This document shows positions 28,417 through 37,400 of a stretch of DNA of 64,000 nucleotides, in pieces. Within the stretch, counting starts at the first letter, position 1. Every line of letters begins with the position of its first letter. This stretch comes from Corticibacter populi. Lineage in GTDB: Bacteria; Pseudomonadota; Gammaproteobacteria; Burkholderiales; Burkholderiaceae_C. The stretch lies in assembly GCF_004217315.1 (NCBI RefSeq), contig NZ_SGWR01000001.1:1240001-1304000 (forward strand). Direction: 5' to 3'. The translations under genes and the position numbers were made by a program. The notes under the pieces are model-generated. The model was not told where the DNA came from and searched no databases. It saw nothing but the letters and a program-made list of their open reading frames with translations.

Positions 28417-29583
28417 ATGAAACAGCTGCACTTGAACCTGGTGTGGGGCGATGCCGGCATGGGGGCCTGGCAGGCCCCCACCGCTATTTCCAGCTACACC
28501 AACGGCCCGGCGGCGTGGCGCGAACTCGCGCAAACTGCCGAGCACGCATGCCTGGATGCCATTCTTTGCACCGACCGCAACCACCTGGCCGCCACACGCA
28601 CAGGTTCGGCGCTGTTCGGTCTCGAACCCTTCACCACCTGCGCGGTCCTGGCCGCGCACACCAACCGCATCGGCTTGATTGCCACCGCAGCCACCCCGAC
28701 CGCGCAGCCCTACAACATCGCCCGTCGCCTGGCTTCGCTGGACCACATCAGCCAGGGCCGCGCCGGCTGGGACATCCGAGCGGCACTGCCAGCGGAGACC
28801 CTCGCGCAATATGGCAAGACAGTGGATCCGCAAACCTGCTGCGATCCCGCCCGCACACTCGAATTCGTGCAAGTCACCCGCCAGTTGTGGGACAGCTGGG
28901 GTGATCACGCCTTGCAATGCGACGGCACTGGACAAGCTGCGGTGGACGGCTCCCAGAACCATGCCATCGAACACCAAGGCCGGTGGTTTTCGGTGCAGGG
29001 CCCGCTGGATGTGCCACGCCCGCCGCAAGGCCAGCCGCTGCTCAGCCATGCGGTGCGGACCGCGCAGGACGAAACCCTCGCGGCCAGCCACGCCGATCTG
29101 GTGTTCGTGCGCCCAAACGATCCCGCACAGGCCGCCGTTTTTCGCCGGAAAATGCGCGCGCGCTGCGCAGCGGCAGGACGCACACCGGATTCGATTCGGG
29201 TCATGGGCGCGTTGCGATTCGTGCTGGCCTCCAGCGACGCAGCGGCAGCGGAACGCGCCAACGCACTGGCACCCTATGCCGCAGCAGCACGGCGCCCAAG
29301 CGACGCGCCGTCTGCAGATTCTCCCCTGACGTATGTGGGCACGCCCACAGGGCTCGCCGCACGCATGCAAACATGGCTGGAAGCAGAAGCGGTCGATGGC
29401 TTCAATCTGATTTGCCCATGGCTGCCCGGCGGCCTGGAACAGTTCGCCCACGAGGTCATTCCGCTGCTCCAGCAACGCGGCATCTTCCGTACGCATTACG
29501 CCAACGCCACCCTGCGCAGCCACTTCGGCCTGCCAACCCGCAGGTACGCGGCGCTACCATCGATGGCGTCGTCGACGCCGTAG
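28417..29583 (+). CDS. NtaA/SnaA/DszA-family FMNH2-dependent monooxygenase (second copy)
   Basis: This 388-residue protein is a diverged paralogue of the gene just upstream: FGLEPFTTCAVLAAHTNRIG near residue 68, PYNIARRLASLDHISQGRAG near 100, RQLWDSWGDHALQ near 155, FSVQGPLDVPRPPQGQPL near 190 and VIPLLQQRGIFRTHYA near 348. It is shorter, with a reduced middle region and LSHAVRTAQDE replacing the QAGSSxxG phosphate-binding motif, so it may have lost or changed flavin binding. It begins 10 bases after the first copy and looks cotranscribed with it. Whether the pair forms a heterodimer, as luciferase does, cannot be told. Confidence 0.8.
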   Translation: MKQLHLNLVWGDAGMGAWQAPTAISSYTNGPAAWRELAQTAEHACLDAILCTDRNHLAATRTGSALFGLEPFTTCAVLAAHTNRIGLIATAATPTAQPYNIARRLASLDHISQGRAGWDIRAALPAETLAQYGKTVDPQTCCDPARTLEFVQVTRQLWDSWGDHALQCDGTGQAAVDGSQNHAIEHQGRWFSVQGPLDVPRPPQGQPLLSHAVRTAQDETLAASHADLVFVRPNDPAQAAVFRRKMRARCAAAGRTPDSIRVMGALRFVLASSDAAAAERANALAPYAAAARRPSDAPSADSPLTYVGTPTGLAARMQTWLEAEAVDGFNLICPWLPGGLEQFAHEVIPLLQQRGIFRTHYANATLRSHFGLPTRRYAALPSMASSTP

Positions 29584-29681
29584 CGCATCAACACGCGCGG
29601 GAAAACCAAGATGGCTGTTTGGCCACCGCCGGGAGATGCACTGCGCGCGCAATATGCCAGCAGCTGAACACCCGCGCCGAT

Positions 29682-30185
29682 TCATGCCTGCAGTTGCGCC
29701 AGAAGCGCATCCACCGCCTCGTCAATCAGCTCGAACGCCCGCACGAAATCGGCCGGCCCCCCGTACCACGGGTCTGGCACATCCTGGCCCCGCGGCTGGC
29801 CCGGCAGCCAATCCAGCATCAGTCCCACCTCGCCAAGCGACCGGCCCGGAAACCGGCGCCCGGCCTGCTCCCGCAGTCGCGCCATGCTGGCGCAATGCAC
29901 CCGGGTCATGCCGATCAAATGGTCGAAGGCCAGAAAATCCGCCGTCTTGATCTGGCGTGCCCGATGCGCCAGCGGCGCATGGCCACGCCGCACCAGCTCC
30001 CGTGCGCTGCGTGCATCCATCGGACGCCCGGCCTCCTCATCGGAAATGCCGGCACTGTCCACCAGCAGCCACAAACCCATGGCCTGCGCCTTCTGCTGCA
30101 GCAGCGCATGGGCGGTTGGAGAGCGGCAGATGTTGCCAGTACACACAAACAGGATGCGTGAGGCAGGCTGCCGAGACTGGATCAT
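29682..30185 (-). CDS. Low-molecular-weight protein-tyrosine phosphatase
   Basis: This 167-residue phosphatase has the family active site CTGNICRSP (C-x5-R) near residue 15 and the general-acid loop DPWYGG near 138. The ATG at 30185 was chosen because the fold starts there (ILFVCTGN); the frame is open further upstream but that overlaps the neighbouring gene. In bacteria such enzymes act on tyrosine kinases of polysaccharide export or on arginine/tyrosine phosphoproteins; no kinase gene is next to it. It lies 11 bases downstream of the zinc-ribbon nuclease-like gene on the same strand and is probably cotranscribed. Confidence 0.9.
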   Translation of the reverse strand: MIQSRQPASRILFVCTGNICRSPTAHALLQQKAQAMGLWLLVDSAGISDEEAGRPMDARSARELVRRGHAPLAHRARQIKTADFLAFDHLIGMTRVHCASMARLREQAGRRFPGRSLGEVGLMLDWLPGQPRGQDVPDPWYGGPADFVRAFELIDEAVDALLAQLQA

Positions 30186-30196
30186 GCCTGGCGACT

Positions 30197-31198
30197 TCAC
30201 TGCCTTTGCGCCAGACGCTGCAGGTAAGGCACCAACGTCTGCACATTTGTGAACGTCATGCCATACATGCTGCTCAGGCCCTGCGCCTGCGCAGCATCGA
30301 GTTGCGCAGCGCAAATGATGAATTGCTCAGCCGGCTGGCCAATGCGTTTTTGCAGCCGGCTGAGCTTGTCGATTTCGTGGCGAAACTCCCCTGTCTTGCA
30401 TTCGATGCTCACCAGACGCTCTCCCACCAGGGCCACCGCATCCAGTTCCTGCAGGTCTTCGTTGGGAAAGACCACTTTCACGCCCCTGGCACACGAGAAA
30501 GACTGCTGGCGGTTCTGGCCAAACACGTCCAGCAGAGCATCGATGGCAAACCATTCCAGCCAGGCGCCCATGAAAAACTGGCGTGCCGGCTGCGCCGGCT
30601 GCAGGCCCAGCCGAAGGATCTTTTCATTCTTCTGATAGAAATACTTGGCAAACAGGGCCCCGCCATACCAATTGCGGCACAAGCGGGTGATGGTGGCAGC
30701 ATCCTTTTGCGCCAATCGCGCCAGTTCGATGTTCAGGCCGGAATGGCTCTTGCGATAACTCCAACCAATGCGCCCGAGAACATCGGCAAGGAGCTCATAG
30801 TGCTCGCCAATCTGACGGGCTGCCTCGTCGAAATAGCCATCCATGTTGACGTTGTCGTAGGCGAATTTCGCCAGGATGTTCCGGGCATGAAACCACGACT
30901 GCAACGGCGCATGCTGCTCTTGCGTAGGTAGAAAGGCATTGTCCAACGCAACCGGTGCATCCCCTTTCGCGGAAGCAGCTGCCGCCGACACCTCGACTTC
31001 GCCTTCCTCCTCCTGCGCCACTTTCAGGGCCTTGATCTCCCGCAGCGCCAACGCATAGCGCTGCAGCAGCTTCTCAACAAAAAACACGGTGCCATACACC
31101 GTCACAGGCTTGGCGCAACGGCCGCAGAAGGCCTGCTGTCCTTCAACGGGGAGAACCTCGGCAATGAAGCCGCAACTATTGCAACGATAAATGGACAT
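30197..31198 (-). CDS. Zinc-ribbon protein with Card1/DUF1887-like PD-(D/E)xK nuclease domain
   Basis: This 333-residue protein is not one I can name. The N terminus is a zinc ribbon (CNSC at residues 7-10, CGRC at 25-28). A Glu/Ala-rich spacer follows near 60-80, then a helical region with an aromatic segment (NWYGGALFAKYFYQ near 177-190). The C-terminal third has a nuclease-type core: FMGAWLEWF near 209, ELDAVALVGERLVSIECKTG near 250-269 giving D-x(n)-E-x-K, then a strand-helix tail. That core resembles the nuclease half of Card1/Can2-type proteins, but no CARF domain is present and no CRISPR array is in the window. It may be a standalone defence or repair nuclease. Confidence 0.6.
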   Translation of the reverse strand: MSIYRCNSCGFIAEVLPVEGQQAFCGRCAKPVTVYGTVFFVEKLLQRYALALREIKALKVAQEEEGEVEVSAAAASAKGDAPVALDNAFLPTQEQHAPLQSWFHARNILAKFAYDNVNMDGYFDEAARQIGEHYELLADVLGRIGWSYRKSHSGLNIELARLAQKDAATITRLCRNWYGGALFAKYFYQKNEKILRLGLQPAQPARQFFMGAWLEWFAIDALLDVFGQNRQQSFSCARGVKVVFPNEDLQELDAVALVGERLVSIECKTGEFRHEIDKLSRLQKRIGQPAEQFIICAAQLDAAQAQGLSSMYGMTFTNVQTLVPYLQRLAQRQ

Positions 31199-31485
31199 GG
31201 CCTATCCGTCATGGAAGCGCGGCGACCTGGCCAGCCCCTCCGCTTCATTCAATCACGATCAATGGCAGCAAGAAACGCGGGCGCAACAAGCGGCATGCGC
31301 CGCACTGCCCATCATCCCCCCCGAGAACTTGTATCCGATTGTAGTGTCTCACCATCGATCCTCTTCACCACAGGTGCAATCATTTCGTGCGAACTCCTGC
31401 CGGCAGTCAAGACACGGCTCGGCAAGCGGGCACGAAGCGGCCACAGCATGACCACTCAACCTCCCACATGATAGGATGGCGCCGC

Positions 31486-31600
31486 GTGGCACGGGGTGCA
31501 CCGGCCTCTGCGCTGCCTGCAATGGCGGCACGGTCATGGCCTGCGCTGAGAACACACCCGTTGAACCTGATCTAATTCGCACTGGCGTAGGGATTGTCAC
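31486..31600 (+). promoter_or_regulatory. TPP riboswitch (THI-box)
   Basis: The conserved THI-box blocks occur in order: GGGGTGC (31493-31499), CTGAGA (31546-31551), TTGAACCTGATC (31561-31572) and GCGTAGGGA (31584-31592). A closing helix can form between gtggcac (31486-31492) and gtcac near 31596-31600. The aggga segment just before the thiM ATG (31602) would be the ribosome binding site, so ligand binding probably hides it and stops translation. A weak promoter, TGACCA (31449-31454) and TAGGAT (31472-31477) with 17-base spacing, would start the RNA at about 31484. Confidence 0.93.
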
Positions 31601-31601
31601 A

Positions 31602-32468
31602 ATGAGCGACACCATATCCTCCATTCCAACTGGCGTGGATTCATCGAATCCACCGGACTTTCCCGCCTTCACCGCCCGGACGCTGGCGCAATTGCGCCGC
31701 CAGACGCCGCTGGTGCAGGCCATCACCAACAGCGTCGTCACCAATTTCACCGCCAACGCCTTGCTGGCGCTGGGAACGGCGCCCGCCATGGTCGACATTC
31801 CCGCAGAGGCCGGGGTGTTCGCTCGGCTGGCCTCGGGCCTGCTGATCAATCTGGGCACCCCCACGCCATCTCAGGTCGAGGCCGCGCTCGAAGCCGCGGC
31901 AGCAGCCCATGAGACAGGCACGCCCTGGGTGCTCGACCCGGTGGCCGTGGGCGTGCTGCCCGTGCGCACCGCACTGGCACGGCAACTGCTGGCTTTCGAG
32001 CCCGCCGTGGTGCGTGGCAATGCCTCCGAAATCATCGCCGTGGCAGGCGGCGGAGGTGGCGGCCGCGGTGTCGATGCGACCGACAGCGTAGCCCAGGCCG
32101 AACAGACGGCGATTGCGCTGGCGCTGCGCACCGGCGGGGTGGTGGCCGTCTCCGGTCCGGTGGACTTCATCACCGATGGCCACACCCAGGTGCGCGTGGC
32201 CAATGGCACGCCACTGCTGACCCAGGTCACCGGTGGCGGCTGCGCGCTCGGGGGGGTGATGGCAGCCTGCGCCGCACTGGCGGCCACGCCCGCCGAACGG
32301 CTGGCCACCACGGTGGCGGCCGTGGCCATCTATACCATCGCAGCCGAGCGCGCCGCAGCCCAAGCCCGAGGGCCGGGCAGCTTTGCCGTGCGCTTCATCG
32401 ACGAACTGGCCTCCCTGTCCGCGCATGAGGTGCTGACGCAGGCTCGCATCGAGGTGGCCGCCACCTGA
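31602..32468 (+). CDS. thiM: Hydroxyethylthiazole kinase
   Basis: This 288-residue kinase phosphorylates 4-methyl-5-(2-hydroxyethyl)thiazole in thiamine salvage. Family motifs are [20 protein letters not shown] near residue 35, [17 protein letters not shown] near 76, WVLDPVAVG near 108, VVRGNASEI near 136 and the substrate-loop [10 protein letters not shown] near 208 with its Cys. The ATG at 31602 immediately follows the TPP riboswitch, and homology begins a little after it; an upstream in-frame start would lie inside the riboswitch and is rejected. A Gly-rich insert (GGGGGGRG near 148) is notable. First gene of thiM-thiE-thiD. Confidence 0.95.
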   Translation: MSDTISSIPTGVDSSNPPDFPAFTARTLAQLRRQTPLVQAITNSVVTNFTANALLALGTAPAMVDIPAEAGVFARLASGLLINLGTPTPSQVEAALEAAAAAHETGTPWVLDPVAVGVLPVRTALARQLLAFEPAVVRGNASEIIAVAGGGGGGRGVDATDSVAQAEQTAIALALRTGGVVAVSGPVDFITDGHTQVRVANGTPLLTQVTGGGCALGGVMAACAALAATPAERLATTVAAVAIYTIAAERAAAQARGPGSFAVRFIDELASLSAHEVLTQARIEVAAT

Positions 32469-32628
32469 TGACCGTGCGGGGACGGCAACCAGCGCGGCAT
32501 CGCTTGTTGGCTTGTTCCACACCGGCCGGCCTGCCCATTCTGGTTCGCGGTTCGCCAGTTCCTCCATCCATCCATCTGCCATCGCGCCGGCCGCTTGCCG
32601 CTTGCCGGTGGCATTCCGGGCCCAGTCC

Positions 32629-33327
32629 ATGAACAAGCGCACATTCGATCTTTCCATCTATCTGGTCACCGATTCCGGCCAGTGCGAAAAGGCTGGCCGC
32701 AGCCTCGCACAAACCGTCCAGCAGGCCATAGCCGGTGGCGCAACCATCGTGCAGGTCCGCGAAAAGGACGCCTCGGCGCGCGATTTCCTCGCTGCCGTGC
32801 AAGCCGCTGCCGCCGTGGTGCCGCCCCATGTGACGCTGCTGGTCAATGACCGGGTGGACGTGTACCTGGCTGCCCGCGCCGCCGGGGCCAAGGTCGATGG
32901 CGTGCACATTGGTCAGTCCGAGCTGCCGGCGCAGCTGGTGCGCCAGCTGGTGGGGCCGGCCGCCATCATCGGCCAGAGCGCCGGCACGCCAGCCACGCTG
33001 GAGGCGGCCGGGCACTCCGGCGTGATCGACTACGTCGGCATTGGCCCGCTGCATGCGACCACCAGCAAAAAAAATGCGCCAGCGCCCATCGGCCTGGCTG
33101 CGCTGGCGCGGCTGCGCCGGCACACCCGCCTGCCGGCCGTGGCCATTGGCGGCGTCACGGCGGCCGATCTGGCCGGTCTGCGCGCTGCGGGCTTCGATGG
33201 CGCAGCCGTGGTCAGTGCCATCTGCGCCGCCGCAGATGCCAAGGCAGCAGCCCGGACGCTGGCCGAGGCCTGGCGTGCAGGCATCCCGGACGCCCCTGGC
33301 ACGTCCTTGGATACGCCCGCCCATTGA
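32629..33327 (+). CDS. thiE: Thiamine-phosphate synthase
   Basis: This 232-residue TIM-barrel enzyme joins HMP-pyrophosphate and HET-phosphate to make thiamine phosphate. Family blocks: IYLVTDSGQC near residue 9, ATIVQVREKDASARDFL near 37, LLVNDRVDVYLAARAAGAKV near 66-85, DGVHIGQSELP near 87, the loop GIGPLHATTSKKNAP near 135 and LPAVAIGGV near 166. ATG 32629 was chosen since conservation starts a few residues later; the open frame upstream encodes non-conserved sequence. It lies 160 bases after thiM, a gap with no gene, and its TGA overlaps a possible TTG start for thiD. Confidence 0.95.
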   Translation: MNKRTFDLSIYLVTDSGQCEKAGRSLAQTVQQAIAGGATIVQVREKDASARDFLAAVQAAAAVVPPHVTLLVNDRVDVYLAARAAGAKVDGVHIGQSELPAQLVRQLVGPAAIIGQSAGTPATLEAAGHSGVIDYVGIGPLHATTSKKNAPAPIGLAALARLRRHTRLPAVAIGGVTAADLAGLRAAGFDGAAVVSAICAAADAKAAARTLAEAWRAGIPDAPGTSLDTPAH

Positions 33328-33371
33328 GCCGAACCGCAATCCCCGTTCCGTTACTTGATGAGGCCCCTCCC

Positions 33372-34208
33372 ATGACACAGCCTGCAGCCATCCCCCGCGT
33401 GCTGAGCATCGCCGGCACCGACCCCACCGGCGGCGCCGGCATCCATGCCGACCTCAAGAGCATTGGCGCCAATGGGGGCTACAGCATGGCCGTGGTCACC
33501 GCGCTGGTGGCGCAGAACACCCAGGGGGTGCGCGCCATCCATATTCCGCCGTTGCCATTCCTGCGTGAACAGCTCGATGCCGTCAGCGATGACGTGCAGA
33601 TCGATGCCGTCAAGATCGGCATGCTGGGCAACACCGGCATCATCGAAGTGGTTTCCGACTGGCTGGCCGCACACCGCCCGCCCGTGGTGGTGCTGGATCC
33701 GGTGATGGTTGCCACCAGCGGCGACCGCCTGCTCGATGCCGCAGCCGAATCGGCCTTGCGCGCGCTGCTGCACACCGCCGACCTGATCACGCCCAACATG
33801 CCCGAGCTGGCGGTGCTGGCCAATGCCGCGGAAGCGGACAACTGGGCGGCGGTCCTGCAGCAGGCTCGGCAGGTGGCCGCACAGTACCAGGTGCATGTGC
33901 TGGCCAAGGGCGGCCACCTGCAGGGCGCGCATGCGCCCGATGCGCTGGTCACCCCGGCTGGTACCGTCACCGAATTTCCCGGCGAGCGCATCCACACCCG
34001 CAACACGCACGGCACCGGTTGCTCCTATTCCGCCGCGCTGGCCACGCTGCGCCCGCAACGCGCCGGCTGGGAGGACACCGTGCGCGAGGCCAAGAACTGG
34101 CTGACCGACAGCATCCGTCACGCTGATGCGCTGCACGTCGGCCATGGCAACGGCCCGATCAGCCATTTCGCCACGCTGTGGCGGATGCGCGACCAGCAGC
34201 ACCGCTGA
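33372..34208 (+). CDS. thiD: Hydroxymethylpyrimidine/phosphomethylpyrimidine kinase
   Basis: This 278-residue ribokinase-fold enzyme phosphorylates HMP twice. Motifs: SIAGTDPTGGAGIHADLKS near residue 12, VTALVAQNTQGV near 42, DAVKIGMLGN near 79, PVVVLDPVMVATSGDRLL near 103 and the anion hole NTHGTGCSYSAALA near 212. ATG 33372 has a gagg ribosome binding site; a TTG at 33324 overlapping the thiE stop would add 16 residues. Together with thiM and thiE it forms a salvage set; thiC, thiG and thiO are not in the window. Confidence 0.95.
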   Translation: MTQPAAIPRVLSIAGTDPTGGAGIHADLKSIGANGGYSMAVVTALVAQNTQGVRAIHIPPLPFLREQLDAVSDDVQIDAVKIGMLGNTGIIEVVSDWLAAHRPPVVVLDPVMVATSGDRLLDAAAESALRALLHTADLITPNMPELAVLANAAEADNWAAVLQQARQVAAQYQVHVLAKGGHLQGAHAPDALVTPAGTVTEFPGERIHTRNTHGTGCSYSAALATLRPQRAGWEDTVREAKNWLTDSIRHADALHVGHGNGPISHFATLWRMRDQQHR

Positions 34209-34350
34209 CCCCACTATTGGGCTGTCTTAGACGATTGCCGACGGGCCTGGACGGCCATTGGCGCCCTGCTTTTCATACGATAATCAACCGGGCAAGCCCG
34301 CGCCGCCTGACAGCTCCCTGCGCAGCGGCCATTCCGAACGCCTCGCCCGC

Positions 34351-37350
34351 ATGCCTCACTCCTCCCTCCCAGCCCTTCATGTGCGCCGCGGCTATTGGCT
34401 GGTGGCGGGCGTGCTGCTACTGGTGATATTGAGCGGCCTCTGGAACCTGCAGGTGCAGCGCCAGCGGGCTGCGGCACAGGCCTCGCAGCGCCAACTCGAG
34501 AGCCAGGCCTGGCAATTCACCACTGCGATGCAAAGCAGCGCGCAATCCTATGCGCGCTTTCTGCTGAACTTGCAGGCCAGCCTGCAGCCGGATGCGCAGG
34601 CGGACAACCAGTCGCTGATCGAGCAATGGTTCGATGCCATCCAGACCCCCGAGTTCGCGGGAGCCCACATCGTGCGCATGCTCTCGCCGGATGCCTCCAG
34701 CACGCAAGGGGGCGAAATCCTGGCACGGCTGGCGCAACCACGCAAAACAGCCGTGGTCGAGGCCGTCTTCAACCACGACAGCGGCCTGACGCTGGTGGCA
34801 TTGCCCGCCAGCACGCCGCAGCCCAAGCCTTCGTCCCGGAACCATCGCCCGCCAGCGACCCAAGGGCCGCTGATTGCGATGAATCTCGATTTCGACGACT
34901 GGGTTCGCGAGCTCCAGCGCATGGCCCCGATTCCCGGTCTGCAGGTCACCGCCCGTCCTGCCGCCGAGGCCATCCATGCCGCCACGCCACCGGCGCTCAG
35001 CCACGCCGGCGGCCACCTGCAGATGGTACTGCCGCTGCTGGGCCAGGCAGTGGTGCTCGACTTCCGTCCCCAAGCCATGGCATGGCCCGGCGATGCCGGC
35101 GCCGAGCTGCGTGAAAGCCTCGCCCCGATAGGTCCGCAGTTGCTCGCCGCCCTGGGCCTGCTGTTGCTGCTGGGGCTGCTCATTCACGAACGCAGATATG
35201 AATGGCTCCAGCTCGGCAAGATGCAGCACTACCGCATGCACGCCTACCAGGGCTGGCTGCGCTACCGGGCCTTCATCAACCAGCCCTTGCTGCCCATGGC
35301 CGAGACCGAACCCGGCGCCGGGCGTTTCATGCACAGCACACAGCGCTTCTCGCAATTGCTGGGTTACAGCCAGGAGGCGCTGCGGGCGCTGACGCTCAAG
35401 GACGTCATCCACACCGACGACCTGCCGGCGGTGCTGCACACGCCACCGGGCAGCCCGGATGGGACGCAGTTCAACCTTTTGCGCACGCAGAACGTGCGCC
35501 TGCTGCACAGCCTGGGGCATTACGTCTGGGTCGATCTGCTGCGCATCGAGAACTGGCCGTCGAATGCTGGCGACAGCCAGGCTTACGAGCCCGGCGAGCT
35601 GCTGATCGCCGTCGACCTCAGCCCCGCCAAGAAGCTCGAGGCCGAGCTCAAGCGCCGCATCGAGAAAAACCAGCTCGTCTTCCAGCAGTTGCCGGTGGGC
35701 CTGTGCATTCTCGACAACCAATGGCGCATCAGCTTCATGAACCCACAGTTCGTGGCCTTTTCGAAGCTCGGGCCGCAGGGCCTGGGCTCGTTCGACGAGT
35801 GGTGGGAAAAGGCCATCTGCAACCCGCGCTACCGGGACAACATGCACCGGCGCTGGCACGAGCTCTCGGCAAGCGCGCTGACCAGCAACGGCCTGATCGC
35901 GCCGATGGAGATCAGCCTGCAGAGCGAACCCGGCACGCTGGTGCGCACCGTCGAATTGGCCGGCATCATGCTCGACGATCAGGTCGTGCTGACGCTGGTC
36001 GACCTCACGCCCCACAAGCAGGCCGAGGAAGAAATCCGCATGCTGGCCTTCTACGATGGCCTCACCGGCCTGCCCAACCGCCGCCTGCTGCTCGACCGCC
36101 TGCAGCAGGCCTTGCTGACCAGCAGCCAGCACCAGTGGCATGGCGCCCTGCTGCTGCTCGACCTGGACAAGTTCAAGACCCTCAACGAGGCGCACGGCCA
36201 CAGCAGCGGCGACGCCATCCTGCGCGAGGTCGCCAACCGCCTGCACGCACTGATTCCGCGCGACCAGACCACTGCCCGCACGGGGGCCGACGAATTCATC
36301 ATCCTGCTCAGCGCCCTGGCGTCCACCGAAGACGAGGCGGTGCGCCTGTGCAAGGATCTGGGGCACCGCATCATCGCCAGCCTGCAGGAGCCGCAGGTCA
36401 TCGACGGGCACACGCTGCATATCGATGCCTGCATCGGTATCACCGTGTTCCATAGCCTGCAGGTCGGCTCCGAGGAGCTGATGCGCCGCGCCGACATGGC
36501 CCTGCACCAGGCCAAGCAGACCGGCCCCGGCAAGCTGCGCTTCTTCGATCCGGCCATGCAGGCGAACGCCAGCGCCCGCGCCGCGCTGGAAGAGGACATC
36601 CGCGCCGGCATGGCGCTGGACCAGTTCATGCTGTTCTTCCAGCCGCAGGTCTGCGATGGCCGCATCACCGGCGCCGAAGTGCTGCTGCGCTGGCGCCATG
36701 GCGACGATGGCTTCGTCTCGCCCGATCAGTTCATCTCCACCGCCGAGCAGAGCAACCTGATCCTGCCGCTGGGCAACTGGGTGCTGCACCAGGCCTGCAA
36801 GCAACTGGCCATATGGGCACAGCACGAAGACACCGCCACGCTGAGCCTTTCGGTCAACGTCAGCCCGCGCCAGTTCAAGCAGGACAATTTCGTGCAGCAG
36901 GTCCTCACGGCGCTGGCCAGCACCGGCGCGCCGGCGCAGCGCCTGAAGCTGGAGCTGACCGAGAGTGTCCTGCTCGAAAACGTCGACCAGGCCATCATGC
37001 GCATGTCGCAGCTCAAGGAATATGGTGTCGGCTTCTCGCTGGACGACTTCGGCACCGGCTATTCGTCGCTGAGCTACCTGCAACGCCTGCCGCTGTGCCA
37101 GCTCAAGATCGACCGCAGCTTCGTGCGCGACCTCAGCAGCAACCCCAATGACGCCAGCATCGTGCGCACCATCGTCGGCCTGGGCCTCTCGCTCGGCCTG
37201 GAAGTGGTGGCCGAGGGCGTCGAGACCGCCCTGCAGGTGGACTACCTGCGCCAATGCGGCTGCCACATCTGGCAGGGCTACTTCATCGGCAAGCCGCAGC
37301 CGCTCGGCGAGTTCGAGCAAATGCTCCGCAACAAGCACCGCGCCATGTGA
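34351..37350 (+). CDS. Membrane GGDEF-EAL protein with PAS-like region
   Basis: This protein of about 999 residues is a cyclic-di-GMP signalling protein. Two membrane helices (residues 15-32 and near 250-270) enclose a periplasmic sensor of about 220 residues. Cytoplasmic PAS-like segments follow (near 305-420 and 445-560). The GGDEF domain starts at FYDGLTGLPNRRLLLDRL near 567, but its signature reads RTGADEF near 645 instead of RxGGDEF, so cyclase activity is doubtful and it may act as a regulatory domain. The EAL domain has EVLLRW near 775, NVSPRQF near 835, LELTES near 868, DDFGTGYSS near 895 and KIDRSFV near 917, so phosphodiesterase activity is likely. The start is uncertain: ATG 34351 gives a short cytoplasmic tail; TTG 34258 is the alternative. 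Confidence 0.9.
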   Translation: MPHSSLPALHVRRGYWLVAGVLLLVILSGLWNLQVQRQRAAAQASQRQLESQAWQFTTAMQSSAQSYARFLLNLQASLQPDAQADNQSLIEQWFDAIQTPEFAGAHIVRMLSPDASSTQGGEILARLAQPRKTAVVEAVFNHDSGLTLVALPASTPQPKPSSRNHRPPATQGPLIAMNLDFDDWVRELQRMAPIPGLQVTARPAAEAIHAATPPALSHAGGHLQMVLPLLGQAVVLDFRPQAMAWPGDAGAELRESLAPIGPQLLAALGLLLLLGLLIHERRYEWLQLGKMQHYRMHAYQGWLRYRAFINQPLLPMAETEPGAGRFMHSTQRFSQLLGYSQEALRALTLKDVIHTDDLPAVLHTPPGSPDGTQFNLLRTQNVRLLHSLGHYVWVDLLRIENWPSNAGDSQAYEPGELLIAVDLSPAKKLEAELKRRIEKNQLVFQQLPVGLCILDNQWRISFMNPQFVAFSKLGPQGLGSFDEWWEKAICNPRYRDNMHRRWHELSASALTSNGLIAPMEISLQSEPGTLVRTVELAGIMLDDQVVLTLVDLTPHKQAEEEIRMLAFYDGLTGLPNRRLLLDRLQQALLTSSQHQWHGALLLLDLDKFKTLNEAHGHSSGDAILREVANRLHALIPRDQTTARTGADEFIILLSALASTEDEAVRLCKDLGHRIIASLQEPQVIDGHTLHIDACIGITVFHSLQVGSEELMRRADMALHQAKQTGPGKLRFFDPAMQANASARAALEEDIRAGMALDQFMLFFQPQVCDGRITGAEVLLRWRHGDDGFVSPDQFISTAEQSNLILPLGNWVLHQACKQLAIWAQHEDTATLSLSVNVSPRQFKQDNFVQQVLTALASTGAPAQRLKLELTESVLLENVDQAIMRMSQLKEYGVGFSLDDFGTGYSSLSYLQRLPLCQLKIDRSFVRDLSSNPNDASIVRTIVGLGLSLGLEVVAEGVETALQVDYLRQCGCHIWQGYFIGKPQPLGEFEQMLRNKHRAM

Positions 37351-37400
37351 CGAAGGCCCGGGTCGCTCACCGGGTGCCCGGCGCTGTCACCTTCACACGC

